A DNA stretch of 64,000 bases from Heterostelium multicystogenum. Lineage: Eukaryota > Evosea > Eumycetozoa > Acytosteliales > Acytosteliaceae. The stretch covers positions 1 through 64,000 of the forward strand of contig RCNN01000148.1 in the NCBI GenBank assembly GCA_003667245.1, in the 5' to 3' direction. Numbering within the stretch: position 1 is the stretch's first letter; each line of letters begins with the position of its first letter. A model generated the notes under the pieces. It saw only the letters and a program-made list of their open reading frames with translations. It was not told the DNA's origin and did not search any database. Position numbers and translations under genes: made by a program. Below are positions 45,792-55,713 of the stretch, one piece after another.

Positions 45792-46287
45792 ATGAGCCAA
45801 AGTCAAATCCACAATACTGATGTCGATCAGCAGCAGCAACAGCAACCTCCTTTAACAGCATCATCTGTAGTAACTACAGAAATCACAAATATTACAAATC
45901 AAAAACGATATCTATAATATACTCAACACTCAGACTGAAATGTAATGAATATTAAAGTAGTCAAGTAAGCTGAATGATACTAACTTAATACGATATAGTT
46001 TAACGAAGCAATATGAAACAAACAATGCATTGCACCACTTTAATGATTACAGTGCACAGAAATATAATCAACTTGTAAATGATTTGAGAAGCATACAAAA
46101 ATGTTGAAGGAAATGAAAAGAGATCTAGACTATATTACAAAGAAAACAACGTATGTCTTATATCAACTATGAGCAGAACTAATACTAATCATTAATCAAC
46201 AATCACAGAACATTGCAAAGAGTTTTAAATGATAAGTTTCCTAATATTGGTGTAGAGCAAAATGATTATCATGTTGAGGATGATTAA
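45792..46287 (+). CDS. kxd1: KXDL motif protein (BORC/BLOC-1 subunit)
   Basis: The gene begins MSQSQIHNTDVDQQQQQ (Gln run), and after a break near 45905 continues to an intron donor (about 45943). The middle exon reads NALHHFNDYSAQKYNQLVND and MLKEMKRDLDYITKKTT. The last exon (from about 46208) completes TLQRVLNDKFPNIG, ending at TAA 46287. The K-x-D-L core (here KRDL) followed by a run to (R/T)xLxxxLxxKFP is the hallmark of KXD1, a small helical subunit of BORC, which moves lysosomes via Arl8 and kinesin, and of BLOC-one-related complexes (known). About 130 residues. A one-base break sits near 46103. Confidence 0.72.
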
Positions 46288-46465
46288 GTTAACAATCAGG
46301 GTTAAATATAGTAATAAATAGTATTTCTTGTATCATATTAAAAGTCAGAGAAGTAGTAGGAAGACCAGGCCAATAGATGGGCTATGACCTTTTAGGAATT
46401 CTAATAAGAGATATATTTAAGTTTTGAAGTCATAAGTAAAACTACACTTATTGTTTATTTGATGC

Positions 46466-47863
46466 TTATTTAACTGACTGTATAAAGGAATTAATATAAA
46501 CAATATCATTGAGTATTGCATTTAAATTAGATGATAAATCACTGTATTTGAAAAAGGTATGATTGTTGTTATGGTACATGTAGGATGAGTTTGTTGATCT
46601 GTTGTTCATGTCGTTGTGTTGCTGTTCAATTCTATGTAAGGTCTGTCGAATAATGTTTAACTCTTTTTATGATATCAATGACGATCTTTCTCGATTTCAT
46701 CAAGATCATCCTCAATGGATGGACGACCACGTTGGTCTGACGGCTGTACTTTATTCTTGAAATCCATGTACTGGCTATTCAATGTATCAAAAATCATGTT
46801 CAAGCTGCTCCTTCTCTGTTTGGAGACGTGCTACAGTGTCATTCAGTGTATCCAAGTTTGTGAGTTTCAATGATAACTGCTTGATCTGACTCTTTAATCC
46901 ATATTCTCTTTTATAAGTATTTTGGTTCTGTTGTTGTTGTCGATTGATATTCATGGTACTAATATTGCTATCGTTGATGGTATCGTCGACCACACTTCTA
47001 TTATTACTAACACTACTACTAAATTATTACTATTCTTAACTATATGTGGAGTAGTGTTTGATGATGGTCTCAAGTCCAACATGGTCTTTGCCTGTGACAA
47101 TTCACGGTCAAGCAATCTATTCTTGTTGATAAATGCATTGATGGATTCGATGTTCTTCTCATTCATTGCATTCAATTGTGTATTCAAACTCGTCAATCTA
47201 TTTACATCCATATTTAAAGCTTCAACCTAAGTTTGATACATATCAGTATTGCTGTAGATTATTAAGCAATCCAAATTCATTATCTCATAAAAATACATAC
47301 ATTATAGTTTAATTGATACAAATCTGCTTTTTAAACTGTTTATATTTTGCTCTTGCATAACTATTAGCTTCTTGTAATCTTGATTATCGGTAAGCAGTGC
47401 ATTATTTGTATTCTCCAAGGCTTTCAATTGTTGTTTAAGATTGGCTATTGTGTTCTCCTGAGTAGTAACAAACCCTTCAAGAGTACTGATTGTACTGATG
47501 TGTTGAGCAGACTCTTCTTCTTGGGTTTTCAACATCTGCTTGAGAAGATCTACTTCTTGTTGAAGTGACTCCTCCTTGGTTGGTGGACGCTTGTGCATCT
47601 CAAGGGGGTACATCTTTGGTGGTTTTTCCATCAACAACAGCACTACCATTGACACTAGAATCAAACATTGAAGAATGTTCCTTCTTCATTTTAGGTGTTT
47701 TAAAGAAATCTTGGAAGCTGCCAGCTCCGTGTCCACTCGCACTGCCATTAACAACAGTACTGCTGCTCGTACCTCCATTGGCAGCAGCACTACTCATCAT
47801 GTTACTTCCATTGTAGACTCTAGAAGTAATCGGTGATTGCGGATATGTTCTATAGCTATCCAT
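46466..47863 (-). CDS. Coiled-coil protein, function unknown
   Basis: MDSYRTYPQSPITSRVYNG opens at 47863 with a Ser/Gly/Asn-rich stretch (phosphorylation-prone SP sites). After a break near 47605, long coiled coils follow: EESLQQEVDLLKQMLKTQEE, NLKQQLKALENTNNALL and MNEKNIESINAFINKNRLLD. Past another break near 47025, INRQQQQNQNTYKREYGLKS and LDTLNDTVARLQTEKEQLEH appear. A final segment ends with NLNAILNDIVYINSFIQSVK at 46466. Introns occur near 47305-47230. No motor, kinase or membrane domain is visible. It could be a centrosomal or spindle scaffold (inference only). The family was not recognised. Confidence 0.55.
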
Positions 47864-48167
47864 AGTACTATTGAATTTTGTTTGATTCACTTTATTTATT
47901 GACAATAATGGCCTATTTATTTTAAACAGTAAATTATATTACAAATCAGATCATTAGAAGCAAGTTGGTTGATCAAACAAATTTTGAAAATTGGCGCGCT
48001 GCCACTTTTTTTTGAATTTGAACAGGTTTGAATTAAGTGAAATGATATATATACTGTAAATCAAGTATATTGTGTTTGTTTTTATTAATTGATGATATCC
48101 AATCCAATTATTCAAGGTCCTATTTTAGTTGGAGAATGTAACTTCTGGTACCATTGGCTCAATTGAA

Positions 48168-49500
48168 TCAGTAATAGTTTGCATCATCTGTTGGTTGTTG
48201 TGGTGGAGTCGATGGTAAAGTACTGGAGAGTGCCTCAGTGTTTTCTCTCTCAGGATGTAAGAATTTACAATTTACATTTGTACATTCTTTACCAAACTAT
48301 TAAATTTAAGGATTGATATTAATAATGGGAAATTGATTGTCTGTTGAGTAAAGTAAATTTACCTTGCATTCTTTTGGAATGACTGGAGTAACATCGGTAC
48401 TTGAATGACTAAAGGTACAGGCAGGAGTTGTACAAGATACACCATACATGCAAGGCTTACCATGTGCAAATGTACATTTCTTTCCAAAAGCACAGCTTTC
48501 ACCATATTTACAAGTAATCTTTTTGATGGTGAGTCAGTTAATATATCGTCATTAAGTCAAAAATGTTACTACACTTACTGGTGGATGTGAAAACGAACAG
48601 AATTTCTTATTTGGACATGAAAAACCATTACGGCATGGTACTGCTGCATGACTATCAAATGCTGGGTGCATCAGTCTGTGTGGGTGACTATATGGACAAC
48701 TGAAATTTGTGCAAGATGGTCCCAAATTTACAAGTAATAGCTGGATGAATATATAAACATTTCTCACCATATGGGCATTTTGGGAATAAACTGTTTTGAT
48801 CATTAGTTAATGGAGCATAAAGTTAATCGGTTAGTGTTACTTACTTGCATTGAATAGTTGGATGGAAATATGGACAAGAGTCACCATTCTTGCACTGTGG
48901 CCAAAATGAACATCTCTCTTTCTTGTCGGTTTTCTTTGGGGTTCTGATTCCTTCGGTGTCGTCGGTCGCCTCTGATGCAGCGGTGGCTGAGTTGTTTATC
49001 AGATCTTCATCGATTGAAGTATTAATTTTTCTCTTTCTGTCGGATGGTGATGTGCTAAATGTAACCTTTAATGAAGATGGTGGCGAAGAAATACTTTTGT
49101 TTGTGTTGCTATTACTATATTTAGAAGGCTTGTTGGTGTTGTTTGACTTGTAGTTATTTCTCTTTCTGGAGCCACTTCCATTTGCATCGGAAGGCTCTGT
49201 GTCTAGACTGTCTGGATATTCAGCTTCTATTGGGATTGCATTCTTTGTATCTTCAGTTGCCTGTCTGACTGCATTTGCAAGAAGTCTTGTAGTTGGTTTC
49301 TTAGAGTCGGAGCTGCTGGCTGCATTTGATGTGCTTTTTTTTGGGCAAAATAGGTTTTTAATGAAATTCCACAGCCAATTTACAAATGATTCTGAATCAG
49401 TTGATAAGAAATCAGCTAGATCACTTGATATCTCTTTCTTTGTCTTGTTTATTTCTAACCATAACAATGATGTATTCCTGAAGGATTTTAAAAATTTAAT
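48168..49500 (-). CDS. Nab2/ZC3H14-type CCCH zinc-finger poly(A)-binding protein
   Basis: Seven CCCH fingers can be assembled over several exons: CSFWPQCKNGDSCPYFH, a CPYGEKCLYIH unit, CKFG-SCTNFSCPYSH (one-base break near 48720), CRNGFSCPNKKFCSFSH, CKYGESCAFGKKCTFAH, CMYGVSCTTPACTFSH, and CKFGKECTNVNCKFLH spanning an intron. Spacing is C-x5-C-x4/5-C-x3-H throughout. The N-terminal part has a PWI-like helical segment (LADFLSTDSESFVNWLWNFI) and a Lys/Ser/Asn-rich linker with NLS-like KRKINTS. This layout is that of yeast Nab2, which also has seven fingers, and animal ZC3H14, with five. They bind poly(A) and act in mRNA export and tail-length control. The first exon with ATG was not found; coding begins no later than about 49490. 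The stop is at 48168. Confidence 0.82.
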
Positions 49501-49794
49501 ATTAATTTTACAATTTCTTTTTCTATCTTGTATCTTCTTGTGTTTTGTTTGTCTCTATCTCCCAATGCCAGTATGTTAACAACCAAATAACTAACTCTCA
49601 TGACTAACAGTAAGATGAAAACTTAGAGTACTATTCTTTTGATTGATTGATTTGATTTGATTTTGATTGATTGATTGATATTGCCAACTAAACACATTAC
49701 TCAAACTGCAAACTAAAATACAATAAAGAAGTTGTTCTGTTGTTGTTGTTGGTGTAGCTGATTGGTTGTCATTGACTGTTGCAAACAGATGAGG

Positions 49795-50019
49795 TTAAGA
49801 ATGAAGATGAAGACCAAACATCACATGATGAAGATGACTGTGAGTTGTGGATATACGCAAAAAGAATGATCTCTGGCAGTATGGTTTCACAGTCATAGGA
49901 TTATTAAAGGATAAACCTACAGATAAAACATCGTCACATTCCAAATAAGTCTTTATTTCCTTTTGAATGAAACTGATATGCTCTGGTGTATAATTAAATG
50001 AACCAAGTGTATCTGACAT
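49795..50019 (-). CDS. Small hypothetical protein, 74 residues
   Basis: MSDTLGSFNYTPEHISFIQK starts at a well-placed ATG with an A/T-rich leader of repeated TTATA units (50020-50040). It continues KTYLECDDVLSVGLSFNN and a His-rich end. The first 45 residues look like real coding sequence. The His-rich end could be read out of frame after an indel, or the exon may splice. Family not recognised. Confidence 0.35.
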   Translation of the reverse strand: MSDTLGSFNYTPEHISFIQKEIKTYLECDDVLSVGLSFNNPMTVKPYCQRSFFLRISTTHSHLHHVMFGLHLHS

Positions 50020-50696
50020 TTTATTATATTATATTATATTGATATGATTATTATATGTATGATGATATGATAAAGATTAGTTAATATGATAATAATAATA
50101 TATATTAGGTCAGCTATTAAATTGTTTGTTTGTTTGTAATAGTAAAACAAAAACCAACAACAATAATAATGATATTATTATTTAAAAATAATAACAACAA
50201 CAATAAAAACAAATTCCAATAGTTTTTTTTCAAATTTTCAACAATCCTTTTTGTCTTTATCATATATTTGTAACGTTATGTGGTAGATACTCGTATTATT
50301 ACTAACGAATCATAGTTTGCAATAAGTTTCGATTGATTCGATACTTATCACATATCGGAATTGCATTATAACTCCCTCATTATAATTATATTATTCAATT
50401 TGAGTTAGAGATTGATTGATTCAAAATTTACTCTCTATCTCTACCCAAAAGTATACTCAAGAAACAGAGTCCCTGCCACACCAACGACCGACCTTTACTA
50501 TCTATTATTAATCATAGGTCACTCAACCTAACCCATTATACAAAGATAAAATAGGTAGATCAATCAACCAAAAATAAAATAAAAATTAAAAAATGAAAAT
50601 TTGATTGTGCATTACTTTTCGAGTTTGTGTATGAGTGATTTAGATTATCATTTGAGAACAATTTATTTAGTATTGAATATATTGGAATATAAAGAT
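50020..50696. other. Intergenic, AT-rich with poly-A/T and AAT/AAC runs
   Basis: No gene is seen. It is a bidirectional upstream region of the two small genes on either side, with runs such as AACAACAACAATAAAAAC (about 50191). Confidence 0.45.
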
Positions 50697-51252
50697 ATGG
50701 AGGCTAAATCATCTGAACCATTGACTATTGGACAACTTGCTTCACAATCATCCATTGAGAAGGTCATCCTTCCAGCCTACCAGTCATCGACAGAGATCCT
50801 TCTAGCTCGGTGACTCTTGCCAATTCAGAGCCTCTGACTATGTTAAAGCTATTGCTCTCCCATCAGTCATGACCACCGCCTACTATATTGCAACTCGTAT
50901 GTACATAGCAGTAGCATAATCATTCATCCCAAAAGCAGCGGCACAAAAGCAAGAGGAGACAACTTGCACTCAAGCACATTATCTCTTTTGGTTATGTCAT
51001 ATTAGAGTGTCTAAACTGCTATGCTTTGCTTCTACATGTAGTAACAATGCGAATATTAATACACCACTCTCATATACTATGAAACACTATTAGGTCGTCA
51101 CAAAGTTAACCACAGCAGTTTGGGCAGCAATTTCATTCCCAGCACTCTATTTTATGCAATACGATACTGTACAACAAAGAACTTAAGGGATTCAAAGAGA
51201 ATCAAGTGGAGTGTCAAAAATATGACATCCCTTTTAAGAAAAACTCCTTGTA
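50697..51252 (+). CDS. Small hypothetical protein, possibly membrane-associated
   Basis: From ATG 50697, MEAKSSEPLTIGQLASQSS, then after a break near 50810 SDYVKAIALPSVMTTAYYIA. An intron (GTATGTACA..., about 50898-51093) leads to VVTKLTTAVWAAISFPALYF, a hydrophobic stretch that may span a membrane. After another break, FKENQVECQKYDIPF follows, ending about 51252. An alternative frame in the last exon is also open, so the 3' part is uncertain. No family is recognised. Confidence 0.35.
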
Positions 51253-51849
51253 ATAAATCGATTAGTACAATAACATTATAGCCAACAACAAGCAGCATGC
51301 ATTATATTATACAAAACAACAACATTTTTTAAATAAATAGAATAGAGTAATATATATAACAGAAAGAATAGCTTCTTATCCGATCGACCAGGAACATCTG
51401 AAGAGGAACACAAACAGCTGCAGCACATCTCTAATTAGTTGTTGGTTGTAAAACAATTTGGGCATCGAATCTGGTACAGCAGTTGCCATATCAGTCAAAC
51501 ACATCTTGTGTTCTATTAGTTTTGATGATTATAATAATGATGATCGATCACCATCACCATCTGTGGCTAAAAAACCAATCACCTAAATTGCAGTTAATTC
51601 AATGTTACTTTCACCTCATTCCCCTTTTCACATTAATCTCTTTTAAGTGAGTTGTGAGTGACTGTGGAATGGGGGTTGTGGTAGTGGTAGTGGTGGGTGG
51701 TAATGTTTGAATGTTTGATTGATTAATTAAATCATTATTATTTTTATATTTTATAAACCAAATTGTGTTCTTCTTCTTGTTATTGATTTCACTATATATA
51801 TTCAAAAGCAAATATTACATACATTTATTAATAAACTACATATATAACA
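51253..51849. other. Intergenic
   Basis: No convincing gene. A minus-strand 66-codon frame at 51611-51811 is Thr/Asn low complexity and not supported. Confidence 0.45.
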
Positions 51850-53025
51850 ATGACAAATAAAGTTAACTTAATATCACGCAAGTGAAGTTGGCTTCAAACT
51901 ATTTAATGATGGTATGGCCAACAATTTCATTATGACACTCTCCTTGTTGATTCTAATTAAATCTATCGATCTAGTGTTTACTGGTGTTGACAATAACAAT
52001 GTTTATCATATAGATACAAAGTATTATAGTTGTAATGTGCATTTGAATATGATAGAGATTTCTCATGATAAAGCACTTCAAACAAACTCTGTCAGTGATG
52101 CATGCCACTTGATTGTATTACTGTTTGATCAATCAAATGTATGAGATCCATGTACTTTAATGGCACCATATGCAACCTAATCATTCATTGTTGACTCATT
52201 AATTTTATTTACAGGAAAAGTCATTTCAAAATCTATTCAAAGTGTAGTAACAAAGATTGTAGAGCAGTCAAGTGGTAATGAATCTATTATATTGCTTGAA
52301 GTATCAGATGCAGTAGACTCTGCAGTCAAGGTAGACAACAACACCATCGAAGAGTGGTGCATTGAAAATGCAATCGAATTACTTTTCTTGAATCAATCCA
52401 AACACAAAGCATATGAGTCACAAAAGGATACTGACGAAGGTGTGTATCTATTTAGTATCTCGATTCAATCCGCTCTAACACCTATTTAAAATGACCAGAT
52501 CAAAGAATAAAGTATGGAGTCGATAGATTGAAGGAGATTTTCGAAACAACTATGTGGGATCAGATGGAATATAAGACAAGTAGTAGACCGAGTGCAGGTG
52601 TACAAGGACGACGAGGATGATGAAGATGACGAAGATTTTCAAAAGGATAAAAAGACTATTGAAAACCTTGCAGCAACCATTGCAGCAACGAAATTGAATG
52701 ATAAACAGTCGAAAGAAGAAGCTGACTATTCAAAGTTTTTAAATGACTCACTAAAGTCAATTGAGCATTTCTTTGCAAGGGTATAATCCCTCCAAACTCA
52801 TCTACATCAGGATTGGAAGAAGACGATATGAAAAAGATAAACGAAGAATTTGATCAAGTTGATCTCTTTGAAAACACACTTGCTCAACTGAAGAATGTTA
52901 GAGAACAAATGCAGAATCTACCAGATGACAAAAGACGTGATATGGCAGCAAAAGTTGCATTGATGTTTGCATCTAAACTTGGTGGAGAAGATGATGACGA
53001 TTTTGATCCAACTGATTTGGATTAG
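51850..53025 (+). CDS. aagab: AAGAB/p34-like alpha- and gamma-adaptin-binding protein
   Basis: The first part from ATG 51850 (MTNKVNLISR) is broken. A GTPase-like domain then shows NVYHIDTKYYSCNVHLNMIE, ACHLIVLLFDQS, an intron, SGNESIILLEVSDAVDS, and EEWCIENAIELLFLN, matching the G-domain-like N terminus of AAGAB/Irc6. The C-terminal part has an acidic linker (DDEDDEDDEDF) and the diagnostic end FDQVDLFENTLAQLKNVREQ, LPDDKRRDMAAKVALMFASK, GGEDDDDFDP. AAGAB is a chaperone for assembly of AP-1 and AP-2 adaptor complexes (known). AP-1 gamma itself is encoded 2.7 kb away. Breaks occur near 51885, 52600 and 52780. Confidence 0.8.
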
Positions 53026-53255
53026 ATTCAATCACTGTCTAATCATCTTTCAACAAACAAAAACAAAACAACGAAATTTTAATAAACTATATATGTCCTG
53101 TTAAAGATAATGTATCTTATTTATCAATTTGTACAAATAATTTTATATAATCTTTTGTTACTATTAAGTGTTGTTAGGACTTAGTTGGTTATCGACAGAG
53201 TTGATGCTTGTGTCTTCAGTTTGCTTCTTATTCTTCTTCTTCTTTTTCTTTTTTA

Positions 53256-53838
53256 TTACCTGAGATGTCCATGGAGTCTTTCGTCTGGCTTTGCATCTTC
53301 GATATCGTTCATATCATTTTCGTCCCAACCTTCCATGTCTCCCATGTCACCCATACCACCCATACCTGGGATCCACCCATTCCTCCCATACCACCACTCA
53401 TAAACTTGCTGGCATCGAATTGGTTTCCTGGGTATCTTCATTGTCAGAGTCTAAATCGTCTTCGTCTTTCCATGTGTCCCAATCGACTTGGAGGTAAAGT
53501 GGCTTGGGCCTTGTGGCAAGCAATAGTTCCAATAACCGACATCCTTCTTTTTTAGCCAAGAAGGTTGGGTTTCTTGTTTCGAAATTAGCACCACACTCTT
53601 CTGGTACAATTTCCTTATACAATTCGAGCTCTATTTGAAATCTTCAGCTCCAACCTTACCAGAGAATGAGAAATGAGTTGGTTTTGAACTCATACTTTGG
53701 TTCCTTGACATTGGAAACATCGATCTTAATCAAAACACGATCTGGACGCCTCAGACCATGAAACCTTTGGGTGTTTGCTAAAAGTATTATTAGTACTTGG
53801 ACATCAATGAGCAAAAGCAAACGGTCAACATACCTCAT
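53256..53838 (-). CDS. p23/Sba1 HSP90 co-chaperone
   Basis: Exon 1 is only ATGAG (53838-53834), followed by a GTATGTT donor. The next exon starts CAAACACCCAAAG, giving MSKHPKVSW, the classic p23 opening. The CS domain follows: RPDRVLIKIDVSNVKEPKYE, FKTNSF(S)FSGKVGAED, YELELYKEIVPEE, and TRNPTFLAKKEG. The signature tail is LQVDWDTWKDEDDLDSDNED, with Gly/Met repeats (GGMGDMGDME) and an acidic end. One-base breaks occur near 53755, 53680, 53620, 53540 and 53435. p23 binds the ATP-bound HSP90 dimer and stabilises client complexes in the cytosol. The exact stop is uncertain; the last open frame ends at 53256. Confidence 0.8.
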
Positions 53839-54166
53839 ATCTTTATGTATTGTCAATTATTATAGATAAAAGTTAAATGAACAATAATAAATCTAATCTA
53901 AAAAGACAAAAAAAAAAACCAAACATTGAAGTTTAAAAAATAAATTTATAAATTTCAGTCATATTTGAACTTCAAAATTTTACATGAAATTTCACGAATA
54001 TCCAACAAGAATACTCGGTGGAGTTGACTTATTTTTATGAGACTCGTTTTTACATAGCAAAGAAAGTAGCGTGTCAAATTGAAAATACAATATATTATTT
54101 GGTTATACAATTGTTTTATTAAAAAATGAGTCTTGATAAATTAGATCTAATATTTTGAAAACTAAT
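53839..54166. other. Intergenic
   Basis: AT-rich spacer between two minus-strand genes, with an A12 run near 53911. No gene is seen. Confidence 0.45.
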
Positions 54167-55144
54167 TTAGAGTTGTGGAAACGGCCCAATCCAGTCAGAT
54201 TCGATGGAAATCAAGTTGACTCCTCTTTGGATCAAAACGTAACCGAGTTGTCCCCAGTAGGTACCCCAAACTGTTACGGACAATCCAGTAGTCAACACCG
54301 TTTTCGGACCCCAACCAACAACTGAGATTTCGTGGTTGATTTCACCAGCACCAGTGCTGTCGGTGAAGACACCAGAGGTGTAGGCTTCGAAGGCATCAGT
54401 AACAGAGATACCCAGGCGATTGGACCTCTGGCGTAGATCTCAGCCATCATAGCTTCAGTTCCGTTGACCAAACCGTGCTCACTTGACAAAGTAGGTGGTG
54501 TAGGTGGTTTGAGCGAAAACACTTGGCGGTGGGTCGGAGAGATCGTAGTTGCAGTTCTTGCAAATACCCTCAGCATTGCATTCGTTGTCGATAGCTTCGT
54601 ATGTGCACAGGTCTCATCGGTGATACCTTGTTCATCATATATTCGTAAGCTTCAGTGGGGTCACCACCGTCACATGAGTCACCGGATCCCATATACAGTT
54701 CAACAAAACTTGTGGAGCCAAATCAACGCCTGGCCATTGAGCATTTCTGGCAATCTTAATTCTGTCTCCGAGTGCTGAGGTAGTTCCGAAAGCCCAGCAT
54801 TGATCCACAGTATTGTGGCAAATGTTGATTTTCTAGTAAGTACAGTTACAAAAGATCTTGGTGCAGAATATCCTTCAGGAGGTGATTATTTCTCAACTAT
54901 AAAAACAGCAACAATCGTGTTGTATTAGAGTCGATTCGGGCTCTCCTGAGTAAATTACGATATGTAAGTAACAAACATACTCGAATAAATCTGGTAAATC
55001 TGTAACGTATTCCGATGGCAATGGTGAACAAACGTGAGTACGACGTTGTCAATTGGAGTACGCTTTGACACATGATTGATGTGCAGCAGAGGACATAGCG
55101 ATGCAAACAACCAACAAGGCTGCGATGTATTGAATTCTCATCAT
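54167..55144 (-). CDS. Cathepsin X/Z-like papain-family cysteine protease (frameshifted)
   Basis: A signal peptide (MMRIQYIAALLVVCIAMSSA) starts at 55144. The mature enzyme has QHLPQYCGS and CWAFGTTSALGDRIKIARNA, the catalytic Cys region (about 54785-54820), with the HIP/HLP loop typical of cathepsin X. Next are QWPGVDLAPQVLLNC, ITDETCAPYEAIDNECN, ICKNCNYDLSDPP, MMAEIYARGPIA, and GEINHEISVVGWG (catalytic His, about 54325). The Asn is in WIVRN-SWGTYWGQLGYV. About eight one-base breaks occur, yet all catalytic residues survive, so the native gene is probably intact. Cathepsin X is a lysosomal carboxypeptidase. In amoebae it should act in phago-lysosomal digestion. The end is IESD...WAVPQL-like at 54167. 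Confidence 0.83.
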
Positions 55145-55713
55145 TTGATTATGTACTAACTTCTATATAATAATAATATGATATTGATATATATAATATA
55201 ATACAATTAATACTTAGCTAATCTCTGATAAAAAAAGATTCCTAACAATGTACTCACAAATTCTGTCTGAAAAAACAAAAAAAAACAACAAAAAATCTTC
55301 AAAAAGAAAATAAAAATAAAAAATTCAAATTCCCCCCAAACATTTGGAATGTCGGATTTAAAACTGACACTCACATCCCAAAATTTAAATGGATTCATTC
55401 TACAGAAAAAGTGATGGAAAAGTTGACACATGCCATAAAGAACGATGTTTTTAATAAACATTTTTTTTGGCAGTTGACTTGTGTGTACATGCATGTTATT
55501 TTAATTTATATTTTGAAGGAACTGCAGTTCCGGATCAATGCTTCTATCTAACCATAACATAATCGATGTTAGATCTTCTTGTAAATTGAGTTTTATCTGA
55601 TTTGATTGAATGATGGTGTTTTTTTTTGATAAATTGATTTTATTAATATTATTATGTAAAGTATTCATATAACTATTATTATTATTATTATTCTATTATT
55701 TCATTGGGTAGGC
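55145..55713. other. Intergenic
   Basis: AT-rich, with a long A-rich block (55268-55325) and TTA repeats (55671-55695) next to the AP-1 gamma stop. No gene is seen. Confidence 0.5.
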
